A DNA stretch of 64,000 nt from Pseudarthrobacter sp. MM222 (GTDB lineage Bacteria > Actinomycetota > Actinomycetes > Actinomycetales > Micrococcaceae), in contig NZ_OX352321.1 in assembly GCF_947090775.1 (NCBI RefSeq), forward strand, positions 2,852,001 to 2,916,000, in the 5' to 3' direction. Position numbers and translations under genes: made by a program. Positions 42,029 to 50,371 of the stretch are shown one piece after another. The notes under the pieces were generated by a model. That model did no database searches. It was not told where the DNA came from and saw nothing but the letters and a program-made list of their open reading frames with translations. The stretch's first letter is position 1. The number at the start of each line of letters is the position of its first letter.

Positions 42029-43357
42029 GTGAGTACCTCAGCTGGCTGGGAGCGTCCCCGCACGTCCCTGTACACCGACCACTACGAACTGACCATGCTG
42101 CAGGCCGCGCTGCATTCCGGCGCCGCCCACCGCAAGTCAGTGTTCGAGGCCTTCGCCCGGCGGCTGCCGGACGGCCGCCGCTACGGGATCGTGGGAGGCA
42201 CCGGGCGCCTGCTGGAAGGCATTGCTGACTTCCGGTTCGGCGATACCGAGCTCGACTTCCTGCGCCGTACCAAGGTGGTGAACGAGGAAACCCTGGACTA
42301 CCTGGCCGGCTACTCCTTCTCCGGTGACATCTGGGGCTACGCGGAAGGAGAGGCGTACTTCCCGAACTCCCCCATCCTGATCGTCGAATCCACATTTGCC
42401 GAGGCCTGCATCCTCGAGACATACATCCTGTCCGTCCTGAACCACGACAGCGCGATTGCCTCGGCGGCGTCGCGCATGGTCACGGCGGCCGGCAACCGGC
42501 CCTGCGTGGAAATGGGCTCACGGCGGACCCACGAGGAGTCCGCGGTGTCGGCGGCCCGCGCCGCCATCATCGCCGGTTTCGACAGCACCTCCAACCTTGA
42601 ATCCGGGCTGCGCTACGGCCTCAAGACGGTCGGCACCGCCGCACACTCCTTCACGCTCCTCCATGACACCGAACGCGAGGCCTTCGAGGCGCAGATCGCC
42701 TCGATGGGCGCCGGTACCGCGCTGCTCGTGGATACCTACGACGTCGAGGGCGCCGTCCGCACGGCCGTCGAGCTCGCCGGGGACAAGCTCGGCGCGGTGC
42801 GCCTGGACTCCGGCGACCTCGTGGCGCAGGCACAGTGGGTCCGCCAGCTGCTGGACGAGCTCGGGAATGTGCGGACCCGGATCATCGTCACCTCGGACCT
42901 GGACGAATTCGCCATCGCGGCGCTGCAGTCCGCCCCGGTGGACTCCTACGGCGTGGGCACCTCCCTCGTGACCGGGTCCGGCGCGCCGACGGCGAGCATG
43001 GTCTACAAACTGGTCAGCCGCACGGACGACGACGGCAGCTTCGTTTCGGTGGCCAAGGCCGCCAAGAACAAGACCAGCAAGGGCGGCCGCAAGTACGCAC
43101 TGCGCAAGCTGAACGAACGGGGCACCGCGACCCAGGAGATCGTCGGCGTCGGGCACCGGCCGGAAGACGACGGGAACGACCGTCCGCTGCTCCAGCAGTT
43201 CATCAAGAACGGCGAACTCCTGCCCGGCTGGACCGGCCCGGAAGGCGTCCTGCGCGCCCGCCGCCGCCACGCGGACACCATGAAGGAGCTTCCGGGCGTG
43301 GTCAACCGGCTGCAGCGCGGCGAGCCAGCCATCCCCACCATCTACGAGGAGTACTGA
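42029..43357 (+). CDS. pncB: Nicotinate phosphoribosyltransferase
   Basis: A 442-residue enzyme making nicotinate mononucleotide from nicotinate and PRPP. Motifs include LYTDHYELTMLQAAL, FEAFARRLPDGRRYGI, EMGSRRTHEESAVSAARAA with the catalytic-loop residues, GTAAHSFTLLHD, VRLDSGDLVAQAQ and DSYGVGTSLVTGSG. GTG at 42029 is chosen from the TAGAGT box seven bases upstream; ATG at 42002 is an alternative. The nicotinamidase gene follows without a gap, giving the Preiss-Handler entry pair. Confidence 0.95.
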   Translation: MSTSAGWERPRTSLYTDHYELTMLQAALHSGAAHRKSVFEAFARRLPDGRRYGIVGGTGRLLEGIADFRFGDTELDFLRRTKVVNEETLDYLAGYSFSGDIWGYAEGEAYFPNSPILIVESTFAEACILETYILSVLNHDSAIASAASRMVTAAGNRPCVEMGSRRTHEESAVSAARAAIIAGFDSTSNLESGLRYGLKTVGTAAHSFTLLHDTEREAFEAQIASMGAGTALLVDTYDVEGAVRTAVELAGDKLGAVRLDSGDLVAQAQWVRQLLDELGNVRTRIIVTSDLDEFAIAALQSAPVDSYGVGTSLVTGSGAPTASMVYKLVSRTDDDGSFVSVAKAAKNKTSKGGRKYALRKLNERGTATQEIVGVGHRPEDDGNDRPLLQQFIKNGELLPGWTGPEGVLRARRRHADTMKELPGVVNRLQRGEPAIPTIYEEY

Positions 43358-44071
43358 ATGTCCCGCGCCCTGATCATCGTTGACGTGCAGAACGATTTCT
43401 GCGAAGGGGGTCCGCTGGCCGTCGAAGGCGGCGCGGACCTGGCCGCCGAGATCAGCGAGTACGTCGACGCCCACCACGGCCAGTTCGACCATATTGTTGC
43501 CACCCAGGACTGGCATATCGATCCCGGCCCGCACTTCTCGGAGGACCCGGACTTCGTGGACAGCTGGCCGCGCCACTGCGTGGCCGGAACGCGGGGGGCA
43601 GAGCTGCATCCGGATCTCGACACGGAATACATCCAGGCCTACTTCCGCAAGGGCCAGTACACGGCCGCCTACTCCGGTTTCGAGGGGCTTCTGGCGCCCG
43701 ACGACGCCGTCCCCACCGGTGACCGCAAGCCCGGCGCCATGCCGTTGGCCGGCAGCGCGGACCCCGCCACAGGCGGGGAGACTGCCGGAGACGACGAGGC
43801 CGGCAGCGCCGGAGGCGCCGACGCGTTAGCCGGCAGTGCTTTCGCCGACGGCGAGGACGCAATCGGACTCGACGACTGGCTGCAGAGCCACGACGTCGAG
43901 GATGTCGTGGTGGTGGGGATCGCCACCGACCACTGCGTGAAGGCCACCGCCCTGGACGGCGTCCAGGCCGGCTACTCGGTGACTGTCCTGCGCGGCCTGA
44001 CCGTGGGCATCGCGGAGGACCTTGACGATGCCGTCGCCGAGATGGAACTCGGCGGCGTCGACGTCGCCTGA
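43358..44071 (+). CDS. pncA: Nicotinamidase (isochorismatase family)
   Basis: A 237-residue amidase turning nicotinamide into nicotinate. The catalytic triad is complete: Asp9 in IIVDVQNDF, Lys98 in YFRKGQYTAAYSGFE and Cys193 in GIATDHCVKATA. Metal ligands match Asp51, His53, His59 and probably His73. Between GFEG and LDDWL is an unusual insert of roughly 50 residues rich in Gly, Ala, Asp and Pro, with repeated AGSA; normal enzymes have a few residues there. The ATG directly follows the pncB stop with GAGGAG ahead. Confidence 0.94.
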   Translation: MSRALIIVDVQNDFCEGGPLAVEGGADLAAEISEYVDAHHGQFDHIVATQDWHIDPGPHFSEDPDFVDSWPRHCVAGTRGAELHPDLDTEYIQAYFRKGQYTAAYSGFEGLLAPDDAVPTGDRKPGAMPLAGSADPATGGETAGDDEAGSAGGADALAGSAFADGEDAIGLDDWLQSHDVEDVVVVGIATDHCVKATALDGVQAGYSVTVLRGLTVGIAEDLDDAVAEMELGGVDVA

Positions 44072-44128
44072 GGCCGTAGACTCGAAAACTGCACGTATCG
44101 TCTGACCCGCAAAACCCCGGAGTACATC

Positions 44129-44479
44129 ATGAAAAAGACCCTCACCGTCCTCATCGCTGCCGGGGCCCTGCTCGGCGCCGCCGGCTGCTCCGCGGCCCCG
44201 CCCTTGAGCAATGAGGAGACGTGCGCCCGGATCCAGTCCGTGGGGGCCGGCCCGACGTCCAACTCGGACAAGGCTGGCATGATCCGACTCGCCAACCGCA
44301 TCCGGCCGATCGAAGCAACCGCCTCCGAGGAGCTGCAGGCTCCGCTGCACTCGATCATCGAATACCTCGATGAGTCGGCGCAGCCGACCCCCGACGCCGG
44401 AAAGCTCGCGGAGCTGCAGGCCCCGTACACCGCCGCCGGCCAGACCCTCAACGAGGTCTGCGGCGCCGGCGGCCAGTAA
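44129..44479 (+). CDS. Small lipoprotein of unknown function
   Basis: A 116-residue exported lipoprotein: MKKTLTVLIAAGALLGAAGC gives a lysine start, a hydrophobic core and a lipobox ending at Cys20. The mature part has two cysteines (TCARIQ and NEVCGAG) that may pair, and is mostly helical. I do not recognise a family; similar short proteins occur in Arthrobacter. CCGGAG precedes the ATG. A clear terminator follows. Confidence 0.8.
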   Translation: MKKTLTVLIAAGALLGAAGCSAAPPLSNEETCARIQSVGAGPTSNSDKAGMIRLANRIRPIEATASEELQAPLHSIIEYLDESAQPTPDAGKLAELQAPYTAAGQTLNEVCGAGGQ

Positions 44480-44497
44480 CGCAGCGGCCCCCCGGGC

Positions 44498-44533
44498 GCC
44501 GCGCAGTACGCAGAAGCCGCGCAGTACGCAGAA
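44498..44533. repeat. 18-base tandem duplication before the terminator
   Basis: Two identical 18-base copies (44498-44515 and 44516-44533) lie between the lipoprotein stop and its terminator. Noncoding. Confidence 0.85.
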
Positions 44534-44561
44534 AAGGACCGGTTCACTCCGGTCCTTTTCT
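44530..44561. terminator. Terminator after lipoprotein gene
   Basis: A 13-bp perfect stem (AGAAAAGGACCGG) with loop TTCACT, followed by GTTTT. The A- and T-rich ends allow use in both directions, serving the converging helicase gene too. Confidence 0.85.
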
Positions 44562-44608
44562 GTTTTCCGTCCTGATCACTCCATCCTGACCTGCGCAGCC
44601 CGGGCGGG

Positions 44609-46408
44609 CTACTTCCGGCCGATGAACCAGTCCTGAAGCTTCCGCAGCCGCGTCTGGAGCTGCTCCTCGTTGGCCTGCGCCACCGGCGGGCCGCCGCAGA
44701 CCGTCCGGAGCTTGGTGTGGACAACGCCGTGCGGCGTGCCGGTCCGGGCGGACCAAGCCGCGACGTTCTTGGCCAGTTCGGTGCGGAGGTCCATCAACAG
44801 CCGGTGGTCCGGCACCGCTGCGCCAGCAGCAGAACCGGGTGCGGGTACGGCCCCCGCCTGCGGGCCGCGCTGGTTCTTGCGGTTCAGCTGCTCGTGCTGG
44901 CGCTGGCGCAGCAGCGTGCCGACCTGTTCGGCGTCGAGCAGTCCGGGAATCCCGAGGAAATCGAGCTCGTCCTCGGAGCCGACCTCTCCCCCGGTGCCGA
45001 ACTCGCCGCCGTCGAACAAAACGCGGTCAAAGGAAGCCTGCGAATCCAGGGCTTCGAACTTGCCTTTGGTGAGGCTGTCGGAGGCTTTCTCCTCGCGGTT
45101 CACCTCGTCCAGCAGCGAATCTTCCGGGTTGAAGAGGCCGTCGCCGTCCTCCTTCTCCGGGCGGTCCAGGGCGTGGTCCCGCTCCGCCTCCATCGAGTTT
45201 GCCAGCGCCATCAGCTGCGGCACGGAGGGCAGGAACACCGACGCCGTCTCGCCGCGCTTGCGGGCACGCACGAAGCGCCCCACCGCCTGGGCGAAGAACA
45301 GCGGCGTGGACGTGGAGGTTGCATAGACCCCGACGGACAGGCGCGGAACGTCCACACCTTCGGAGACCATCCGGACGGCCACCATCCAGCGCTTCTCGCT
45401 GGCAGTGAACTCCTCGATCTTGCTGGATGCCTTGGCATCGTCGGAAAGGATGACGGTGGGTGACTCGCCGGTGATGCGTTTCAGCTGCCCGGCGTAGGCG
45501 CGGGCGTCGTCGTGGTCCGTGGCGATGACCAGGCCGCCGGCGTCGGGAACGGTGCGGCGCACTTCGCTGAGCCGTTTGTCCGCTCCGGCCAGCACTGCCG
45601 GGATCCATTCGCCCGTGGGGTTCAGCGCGGTGCGCCAGGCCTGCGAGGTGACATCCTTGGTGACTGCCGCTTCGCCGAGCGAGGCGGCCATTTCCTCGCC
45701 GCCGCTGGTGCGCCAGCGCATCTGCCCGGAGTACGCCATGAACATGACAGGACGCACCACGTGGTCCCGGAGCGCCTTGCCGTAGCCGTAGGTGTAGTCC
45801 GCCTTGGACCGACGGATGCCGTCGCGGTCCTGGACGTATTCCACGAACGGGATCGGTGAGGTGTCGGACCGGAACGGCGTGCCGGTCAGGGAGAGCCGGC
45901 GGGCCGCAGGCTCGAACGCCTCGCGGAGTCCGTCGCCCCAGGACAGGGCCTCACCGCCGTGGTGGATCTCGTCGAGGATGACAAGTGTCCGGGCCGCCTC
46001 GGTTTTGGCGCGGTGCAGCATCGGCTTGCTGGCCACCTGCGCGTAGGTGACCGCGACGCCGATGAAGCCGCGGCCGTGCTGGCCGTCGGCGTTCTTGAAG
46101 TTCGGATCGATGGCGATCCCCACCCTGGCTGCGGCGTCCGCCCACTGGCGCTTGAGGTGGTCGGTCGGGGCCACGATGGTGACGCGGTTGACGGCGCCGG
46201 ACTCGATCAGCATGGCTGCGACCCGGAGCGCGAAGGTCGTCTTGCCGGCCCCCGGCGTAGCAACCGCGAGGAAGTCTTTCGGGTTCGTGCTGAAGTAGCT
46301 GTCGAGCGCCTCCTGCTGCCACGCACGGAGCTTCGGTGCGGTGCCCCAGGCTGCCCGCTCGGGATACGCGGGGGGAAGGGTGGGTCCGCCGAAAAGTGTC
46401 TCCGTCAT
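44609..46408 (-). CDS. DEAD/DEAH-box superfamily 2 helicase
   Basis: A 599-residue helicase of the XPB/SSL2-RecG-like restriction helicase type. Motifs in order: Q-like LRAWQQEALDSYF, Walker A VATPGAGKTTFAL, VTIVAPTDHLKRQW, motif II VILDEIHHGG, motif III SLTGTPFRSD, and C-terminal VRMVSEGVDVPRLSVGVYAT and FAQAVGRFVRARKRGE. After the two RecA folds is an acidic region and a helical C-terminal domain of about 100 residues found in actinobacterial copies. A role in DNA repair is likely but not proven. GGAGG lies eight bases before the ATG. Confidence 0.88.
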   Translation of the reverse strand: MTETLFGGPTLPPAYPERAAWGTAPKLRAWQQEALDSYFSTNPKDFLAVATPGAGKTTFALRVAAMLIESGAVNRVTIVAPTDHLKRQWADAAARVGIAIDPNFKNADGQHGRGFIGVAVTYAQVASKPMLHRAKTEAARTLVILDEIHHGGEALSWGDGLREAFEPAARRLSLTGTPFRSDTSPIPFVEYVQDRDGIRRSKADYTYGYGKALRDHVVRPVMFMAYSGQMRWRTSGGEEMAASLGEAAVTKDVTSQAWRTALNPTGEWIPAVLAGADKRLSEVRRTVPDAGGLVIATDHDDARAYAGQLKRITGESPTVILSDDAKASSKIEEFTASEKRWMVAVRMVSEGVDVPRLSVGVYATSTSTPLFFAQAVGRFVRARKRGETASVFLPSVPQLMALANSMEAERDHALDRPEKEDGDGLFNPEDSLLDEVNREEKASDSLTKGKFEALDSQASFDRVLFDGGEFGTGGEVGSEDELDFLGIPGLLDAEQVGTLLRQRQHEQLNRKNQRGPQAGAVPAPGSAAGAAVPDHRLLMDLRTELAKNVAAWSARTGTPHGVVHTKLRTVCGGPPVAQANEEQLQTRLRKLQDWFIGRK

Positions 46409-46666
46409 CTACAGGCCCTCCATTCCGCGTACGTCGTCCGCTGCCGAAGAAACCGAAATATGCACAAAAACACCAATCTTTTTCGGATGAACCGGAAAAC
46501 AAGAACCGGGAGCCTGCCCCGGGCACCGTGGAACGCACGGCGCTGTAGGCAGTCAGCGCACGGAAAATTACGTTCAGACCGCGGGCTTCCCGCGGCCGGG
46601 GGCGGGCAGCTTGATCACGCCACGGGAACAGGGCGGCGGGCTACGCCACCCTGCGGCGGGGTCCGC

Positions 46667-46978
46667 CTATTTGTCGCCGGAACCGCCGTCTTTGCCCGGG
46701 CGGAGGCCGTCGTAGACCTCTTTGCATTCAGGGCAGACGGGGAACTTCTTCGGGTCACGGCCGGGCGTCCACACTTTGCCGCAGAGGGCGATGACGGGCT
46801 CGCCCGACAGTGCGGATTCCATGATCTTTTCCTTGCGCACGTAGTGCGAGAAGCGTTCCCGGTCGCCCGGTTCCACTTCCTGGCGCAGTTCCTCGCGCTC
46901 GATCGTTGCCGTCGACGTACCGGCTCCGGAGAGCTCGCGCATCGGGTCGTTTTCGAGAGGATCGGTCATGCTTGTCAT
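46667..46978 (-). CDS. DUF3039 family protein
   Basis: A 103-residue actinobacterial protein. After a short acidic N terminus, the conserved part reads DRERFSHYVRKEKIMESALSG (positions about 41-61), then PVIALCGKVWTPGRDPKKFPVCPECKEVYDGL. One Cys and a CPEC pair suggest a zinc ribbon. Function unknown. The ATG at 46978 is preferred over one at 46969 because TAAGAT stands seven bases upstream. A 10-bp imperfect hairpin at 46629-46653 may end the transcript. Confidence 0.82.
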   Translation of the reverse strand: MTSMTDPLENDPMRELSGAGTSTATIEREELRQEVEPGDRERFSHYVRKEKIMESALSGEPVIALCGKVWTPGRDPKKFPVCPECKEVYDGLRPGKDGGSGDK

Positions 46979-46985
46979 GGGACCC

Positions 46986-46991
46986 ATCTTA
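46986..46991 (-). promoter_or_regulatory. -10 box of leaderless DUF3039 gene
   Basis: TAAGAT on the minus strand, seven bases before the ATG at 46978. Confidence 0.5.
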
Positions 46992-47048
46992 GCCGCTGGA
47001 ACGGACCGGATTGCGACAGGACAGCGGCAGGATCCTGATGCCAGTGTG

Positions 47049-47831
47049 CTACAGGCCCTGCCAGTCCGGCTTGTGGTCATAGCTGTGCCGGTAATAGTCG
47101 GCCAGCCGCAGCGAGGAGGCGGCGGCCTCGTCCACGAGGACCGTGGCGTGCGGGTGCAGCTGCAGCACCGAGGCCGCACAGATCGCGGCAACGGGGCCTT
47201 CGACCAGGTCCCGGACGGCCTGCGCCTTCTGCGCCCCGGTGGCGATGAGGATCACATGCCGGGCGTCCAGGATGGTTCCCAGCCCCTGGGTGACGACGTG
47301 GTGGGGTACCTCCGCCAGGCTGCCGAAAAACCGCGCGTTGTCCCGGCGTGTCTGCTCGATCAGCGTCTTGATCCGGGTCCGCGAGGCGAGGGACGATCCC
47401 GGCTCGTTGAAGCCGATGTGGCCATCCGTGCCGACGCCGAGGAGCTGCAGGTCCACTCCCCCGGCCTCCCGGATCGCGTCCTCGTAGGCCCGGCAAGCCG
47501 CGGGGATGTCGGCCGCCGCGCCGTCCGGGCTGTGCACGTTGGCCGGGCTGATGTTCACCTGCTCGGTGAATTCGCGCCGGATGACCTCACGGTAGGACTC
47601 CGGGTGCCCGGCCGGCAGCCCGACATATTCGTCGAGGGCGAATCCCCGGACCCGGCTGAAGTCCAGGCCGTCCCGCTCGTGCCGGCGGGCGAGTTCGGTG
47701 TAGACGGGCAGCGGCGAGGAGCCGGTGGCCAGGCCCAGCACGGCGTCCGGTTTGCGCTCCAGCAGCGCCTCGATGGCGTCCGCGGCGAGCGCGGCAATTG
47801 CCTTGCTGCCGGGAAGGATAACCACTTCCAT
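47049..47831 (-). CDS. nagB: Glucosamine-6-phosphate deaminase
   Basis: A 260-residue enzyme turning glucosamine-6-phosphate into fructose-6-phosphate and ammonia. Signatures are VLGLATGSSPLPVYTEL (phosphate loop), FALDEYVGLPAGHPESY with the catalytic Asp, and LLGVGTDGHIGFNEPGSSL with the catalytic His/Glu. It works after NagA, encoded 11 kb away. The ATG has GGAG directly ahead. I found no convincing DasR-type site upstream. Confidence 0.95.
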   Translation of the reverse strand: MEVVILPGSKAIAALAADAIEALLERKPDAVLGLATGSSPLPVYTELARRHERDGLDFSRVRGFALDEYVGLPAGHPESYREVIRREFTEQVNISPANVHSPDGAAADIPAACRAYEDAIREAGGVDLQLLGVGTDGHIGFNEPGSSLASRTRIKTLIEQTRRDNARFFGSLAEVPHHVVTQGLGTILDARHVILIATGAQKAQAVRDLVEGPVAAICAASVLQLHPHATVLVDEAAASSLRLADYYRHSYDHKPDWQGL

Positions 47832-47919
47832 CTCCGTGCCCTTCTCCTCGTGTCCGCTGCTGCGCCGGGTGCCGTGCCGTTACTGGCAGGCTATCCCACT
47901 CCGGCCCGTCCTGGTCAGG

Positions 47920-49491
47920 TCACCGGTTGACGACCAGCTGCGCCAGCAGCTCCGGCCCGCGCGCGTCCAGCCACTTCCCGCCCAGCCGCACCCCGGCAAC
48001 GAACAGCGCCAGGCCCAGGACCGGGCCGAGGGCCAGATTGATCCAGCCGGGGACGGCGCTGCCGGTGATGAATTGTGCGGCCACCAGCGCGATTTCCGGC
48101 GCGACGAGCAGCAGCAGCACGCCCATGCCGCCAAACTGCACGGCCAGAGTCTGCGCCACGTTCCCCGGCGGCTTCTTGAAGGGACTGTCCCCCGGGAGCG
48201 GAACGGCCACGGTGTAGCGCGCCGAGACCACCGAGGAGAGCCCCATGCCGCTGAAGAGGATTCCCAGGGAAAGCCCCAGCAATCCCGGCAGCCCGGCCCA
48301 GTCCCCGCTGAACAGGAACGGGAGGACGCTGAAGGCCAGCACCACCGGCAGCGCAAACAGCAGGCAGGCCAGTGCCCGGCCGAGGCGGTCGGAAACCCCG
48401 GGCACGCCGGTGGAAAGGTGCAGGGCAAAGGCCGTGTTGTCGTAGGAAACATCCGAAGAGATGGACCAGGCCAACAGGAAGGCCGTCAGCGGCCCGACAA
48501 AGACGAGCAGGCCGTAGGAGCCGGTCTGACCGGCCTGGAACAGCAGGAGCACCGGCAGAAGCGGAACGACGACGAGTGCGCCGGCATAGCGGGGGTCCCG
48601 CAGCCAGTAGATCAGGGAGCGCGCGGCCACCGCGCCGGTTGGGGTCGCCGGGAACAGCCCGAAGAGGCCCAGTCCCGAGGCGCGCTTCTTGGAGCTGCCG
48701 GCGTACGGCGGGGTGACCAGGGCACGCTGCAGCAGGACCTTCCAGCACAGAGCAAGGCCGGCGAGGGTGGCAAGGGCAATGGCCAGCTTGACGGCTGCAG
48801 CACCGTAGCCGCCAGCCGCCAGCTCACCGCCAAGGGACCAGGCCGCGCCGACCGGCGTCCAGGACAGCGCACCGGCAAGCTCGGGCAGGAAATCCCCGGA
48901 GCCGGCAATCCCCTCGGAGATCCCCGCCAGAATAGGGCCCAGCAGGACCAACGGGATCAGGAAGGCCACGGAGCTGACGTCCTTGAACCGGCGGGAGCTG
49001 GCCAGCCCGGCCGTGGCCGTGGTGACCACCTTGGACAGCAGTACGCAGCTCAGCACGCCGAGGACCGCGCCCAGGAGGGCTCCTCCCGCGGCAGTGACGC
49101 TCCGGGACCACGTCGCGACGGTTGCCAGGGCCACGAGCGAGGTCGCGATGCCGGGGATGCCGATCAGCCCGCCCAGGGCCAGGCCCGTCAGCAGTTGGGG
49201 CATCGGCACGGCCATGGTGGTGAACCGTGCAGGGTCCAGCGTCATGTCCGCGGCCGCGGCAGCCACCGGGACAACCGCCCACCCCAGCAGCGCCGCCGCG
49301 CCGCCCAGCACCACGACGGTCTGGGCCAGCCCGGCGTCGGCTCCGCGGAGGAACACCAGCCCGGAGATGGCGAGTCCGACCAGGCCGAGCGCGTACAGGG
49401 CGCCGATGCCGAGGCCCACCAGCTGCCACGGGCTGCGCCGGACACTGTTGCGCAGCAGGGTGAGCTTCAGCCTTAGAAGGTGCGCAACCAT
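47920..49491 (-). CDS. ABC transporter permease, multi-pass
   Basis: A 523-residue membrane protein with about 12 predicted helices and no enzymatic domain. It begins MVAHLLRLKLTLLRNSVRRS, a cytoplasmic coupling segment, and has the central loop LFPATPTGAVAARSLIYWLRDPRYAG common to actinobacterial ABC-2-like exporters. The start lies 19 bases inside the ATP-binding gene, so the two subunits are translated together. The exported substrate is unknown. Confidence 0.85.
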   Translation of the reverse strand: MVAHLLRLKLTLLRNSVRRSPWQLVGLGIGALYALGLVGLAISGLVFLRGADAGLAQTVVVLGGAAALLGWAVVPVAAAAADMTLDPARFTTMAVPMPQLLTGLALGGLIGIPGIATSLVALATVATWSRSVTAAGGALLGAVLGVLSCVLLSKVVTTATAGLASSRRFKDVSSVAFLIPLVLLGPILAGISEGIAGSGDFLPELAGALSWTPVGAAWSLGGELAAGGYGAAAVKLAIALATLAGLALCWKVLLQRALVTPPYAGSSKKRASGLGLFGLFPATPTGAVAARSLIYWLRDPRYAGALVVVPLLPVLLLFQAGQTGSYGLLVFVGPLTAFLLAWSISSDVSYDNTAFALHLSTGVPGVSDRLGRALACLLFALPVVLAFSVLPFLFSGDWAGLPGLLGLSLGILFSGMGLSSVVSARYTVAVPLPGDSPFKKPPGNVAQTLAVQFGGMGVLLLLVAPEIALVAAQFITGSAVPGWINLALGPVLGLALFVAGVRLGGKWLDARGPELLAQLVVNR

Positions 49492-50279
49492 TCCAGCCCT
49501 TCCGTGTGGTTGCGGCCGCCCACCAGCTGGACGAAGCGGTCCTCCAGGGACTCGCCGGCCCGGACTTCGTCCACGGTCCCGGCCGCGAGCACGCGGCCCG
49601 CCGCCACGACGGCGACGTGGTCGCACATCCGCTGCACGAGGTCCATGACGTGGCTGGAGACAATGACGGTGCCGCCGGAGGCGACGTAGCGGTCCAGGAT
49701 CTCGCGGATGTTTGCCGCGGAGACCGGGTCCACGGACTCGAAGGGCTCATCGAGGACCAGCAGCCGCGGGGCGTGGATCAGCGCCGAGGCGAGCGCGATC
49801 TTCTTGGTCATACCGGCGGAGTAGTCCACCACGAGCGTGCCCGCGTCCTGGCCCAGGTCCAGGGCGGAGAGCAGCTCAGAGACCCGGGAGGCCACCACTT
49901 CCTTGTCCATGCCGCGCAGCAGGCCCGCGTAGCTGACGAGCTGTTCGCCGGTCAGCCGGTCAAAGAGACGGACGCCGTCCGGCAGGATCCCCAGCATTTT
50001 CTTGGCCTCGAGGGGGCGCTGCCAGACGTCCACACCGTGCACGTGTGCGGTCCCGAAGTCCGGCCGCAGCAGCGCCGTGGCCATCGACAGCGTCGTCGTC
50101 TTGCCCGCCCCGTTGGGTCCGACAATCCCGTAGAAGGATCCGGCAGGGACATCAAGGCTGATGCCGTCGACGGCGATCTTGTCGCCGAAGCGCTTGGCCA
50201 GCCCGCGGAGCGCGAGAGCGGGAACCGGCGGCAGCGGCTGATTCCCGGAAGGAGAAGGGTCCGGTGGCTGAATAGTCAT
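49473..50279 (-). CDS. ABC transporter ATP-binding protein
   Basis: A 268-residue ATPase. Walker A is YGIVGPNGAGKTTTLSM, the Q-loop region reads MLGILPDGVRLFDRLTGEQL, and Walker B is LLVLDEPFESVDP followed by SSHVMDLVQ. The signature motif is changed to YSAGM in place of LSGGQ, as seen in ABC-2-type drug and lipid exporters. It pairs with the downstream permease. TAGTCT lies six bases before the ATG. Confidence 0.92.
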   Translation of the reverse strand: MTIQPPDPSPSGNQPLPPVPALALRGLAKRFGDKIAVDGISLDVPAGSFYGIVGPNGAGKTTTLSMATALLRPDFGTAHVHGVDVWQRPLEAKKMLGILPDGVRLFDRLTGEQLVSYAGLLRGMDKEVVASRVSELLSALDLGQDAGTLVVDYSAGMTKKIALASALIHAPRLLVLDEPFESVDPVSAANIREILDRYVASGGTVIVSSHVMDLVQRMCDHVAVVAAGRVLAAGTVDEVRAGESLEDRFVQLVGGRNHTEGLEWLRTF

Positions 50280-50285
50280 GTCGTT

Positions 50286-50291
50286 AGACTA
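50286..50291 (-). promoter_or_regulatory. -10 box of leaderless ABC transporter operon
   Basis: TAGTCT on the minus strand, six bases before the ATG at 50279. Confidence 0.5.
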
Positions 50292-50371
50292 ACTGCCGCC
50301 GGTTGCCTTTCGGATCGTCCGCAAGGCGTACTCCGCACGGTCGTTGCCGCAACGGGCTACGCCCCGATTCG

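Noticed and set aside
46409-46666. Possible gene or RNA between DUF3039 and the helicase
   Set aside because: 258 bases with an AT-rich patch and two GC hairpins (46579-46595 and 46629-46653), but no coding frame with a start; best seen as terminator and promoter space.
47725-49476. A 583-codon rightward open frame
   Set aside because: Antisense to the ABC permease gene, low-complexity Gln/Gly/Arg composition.
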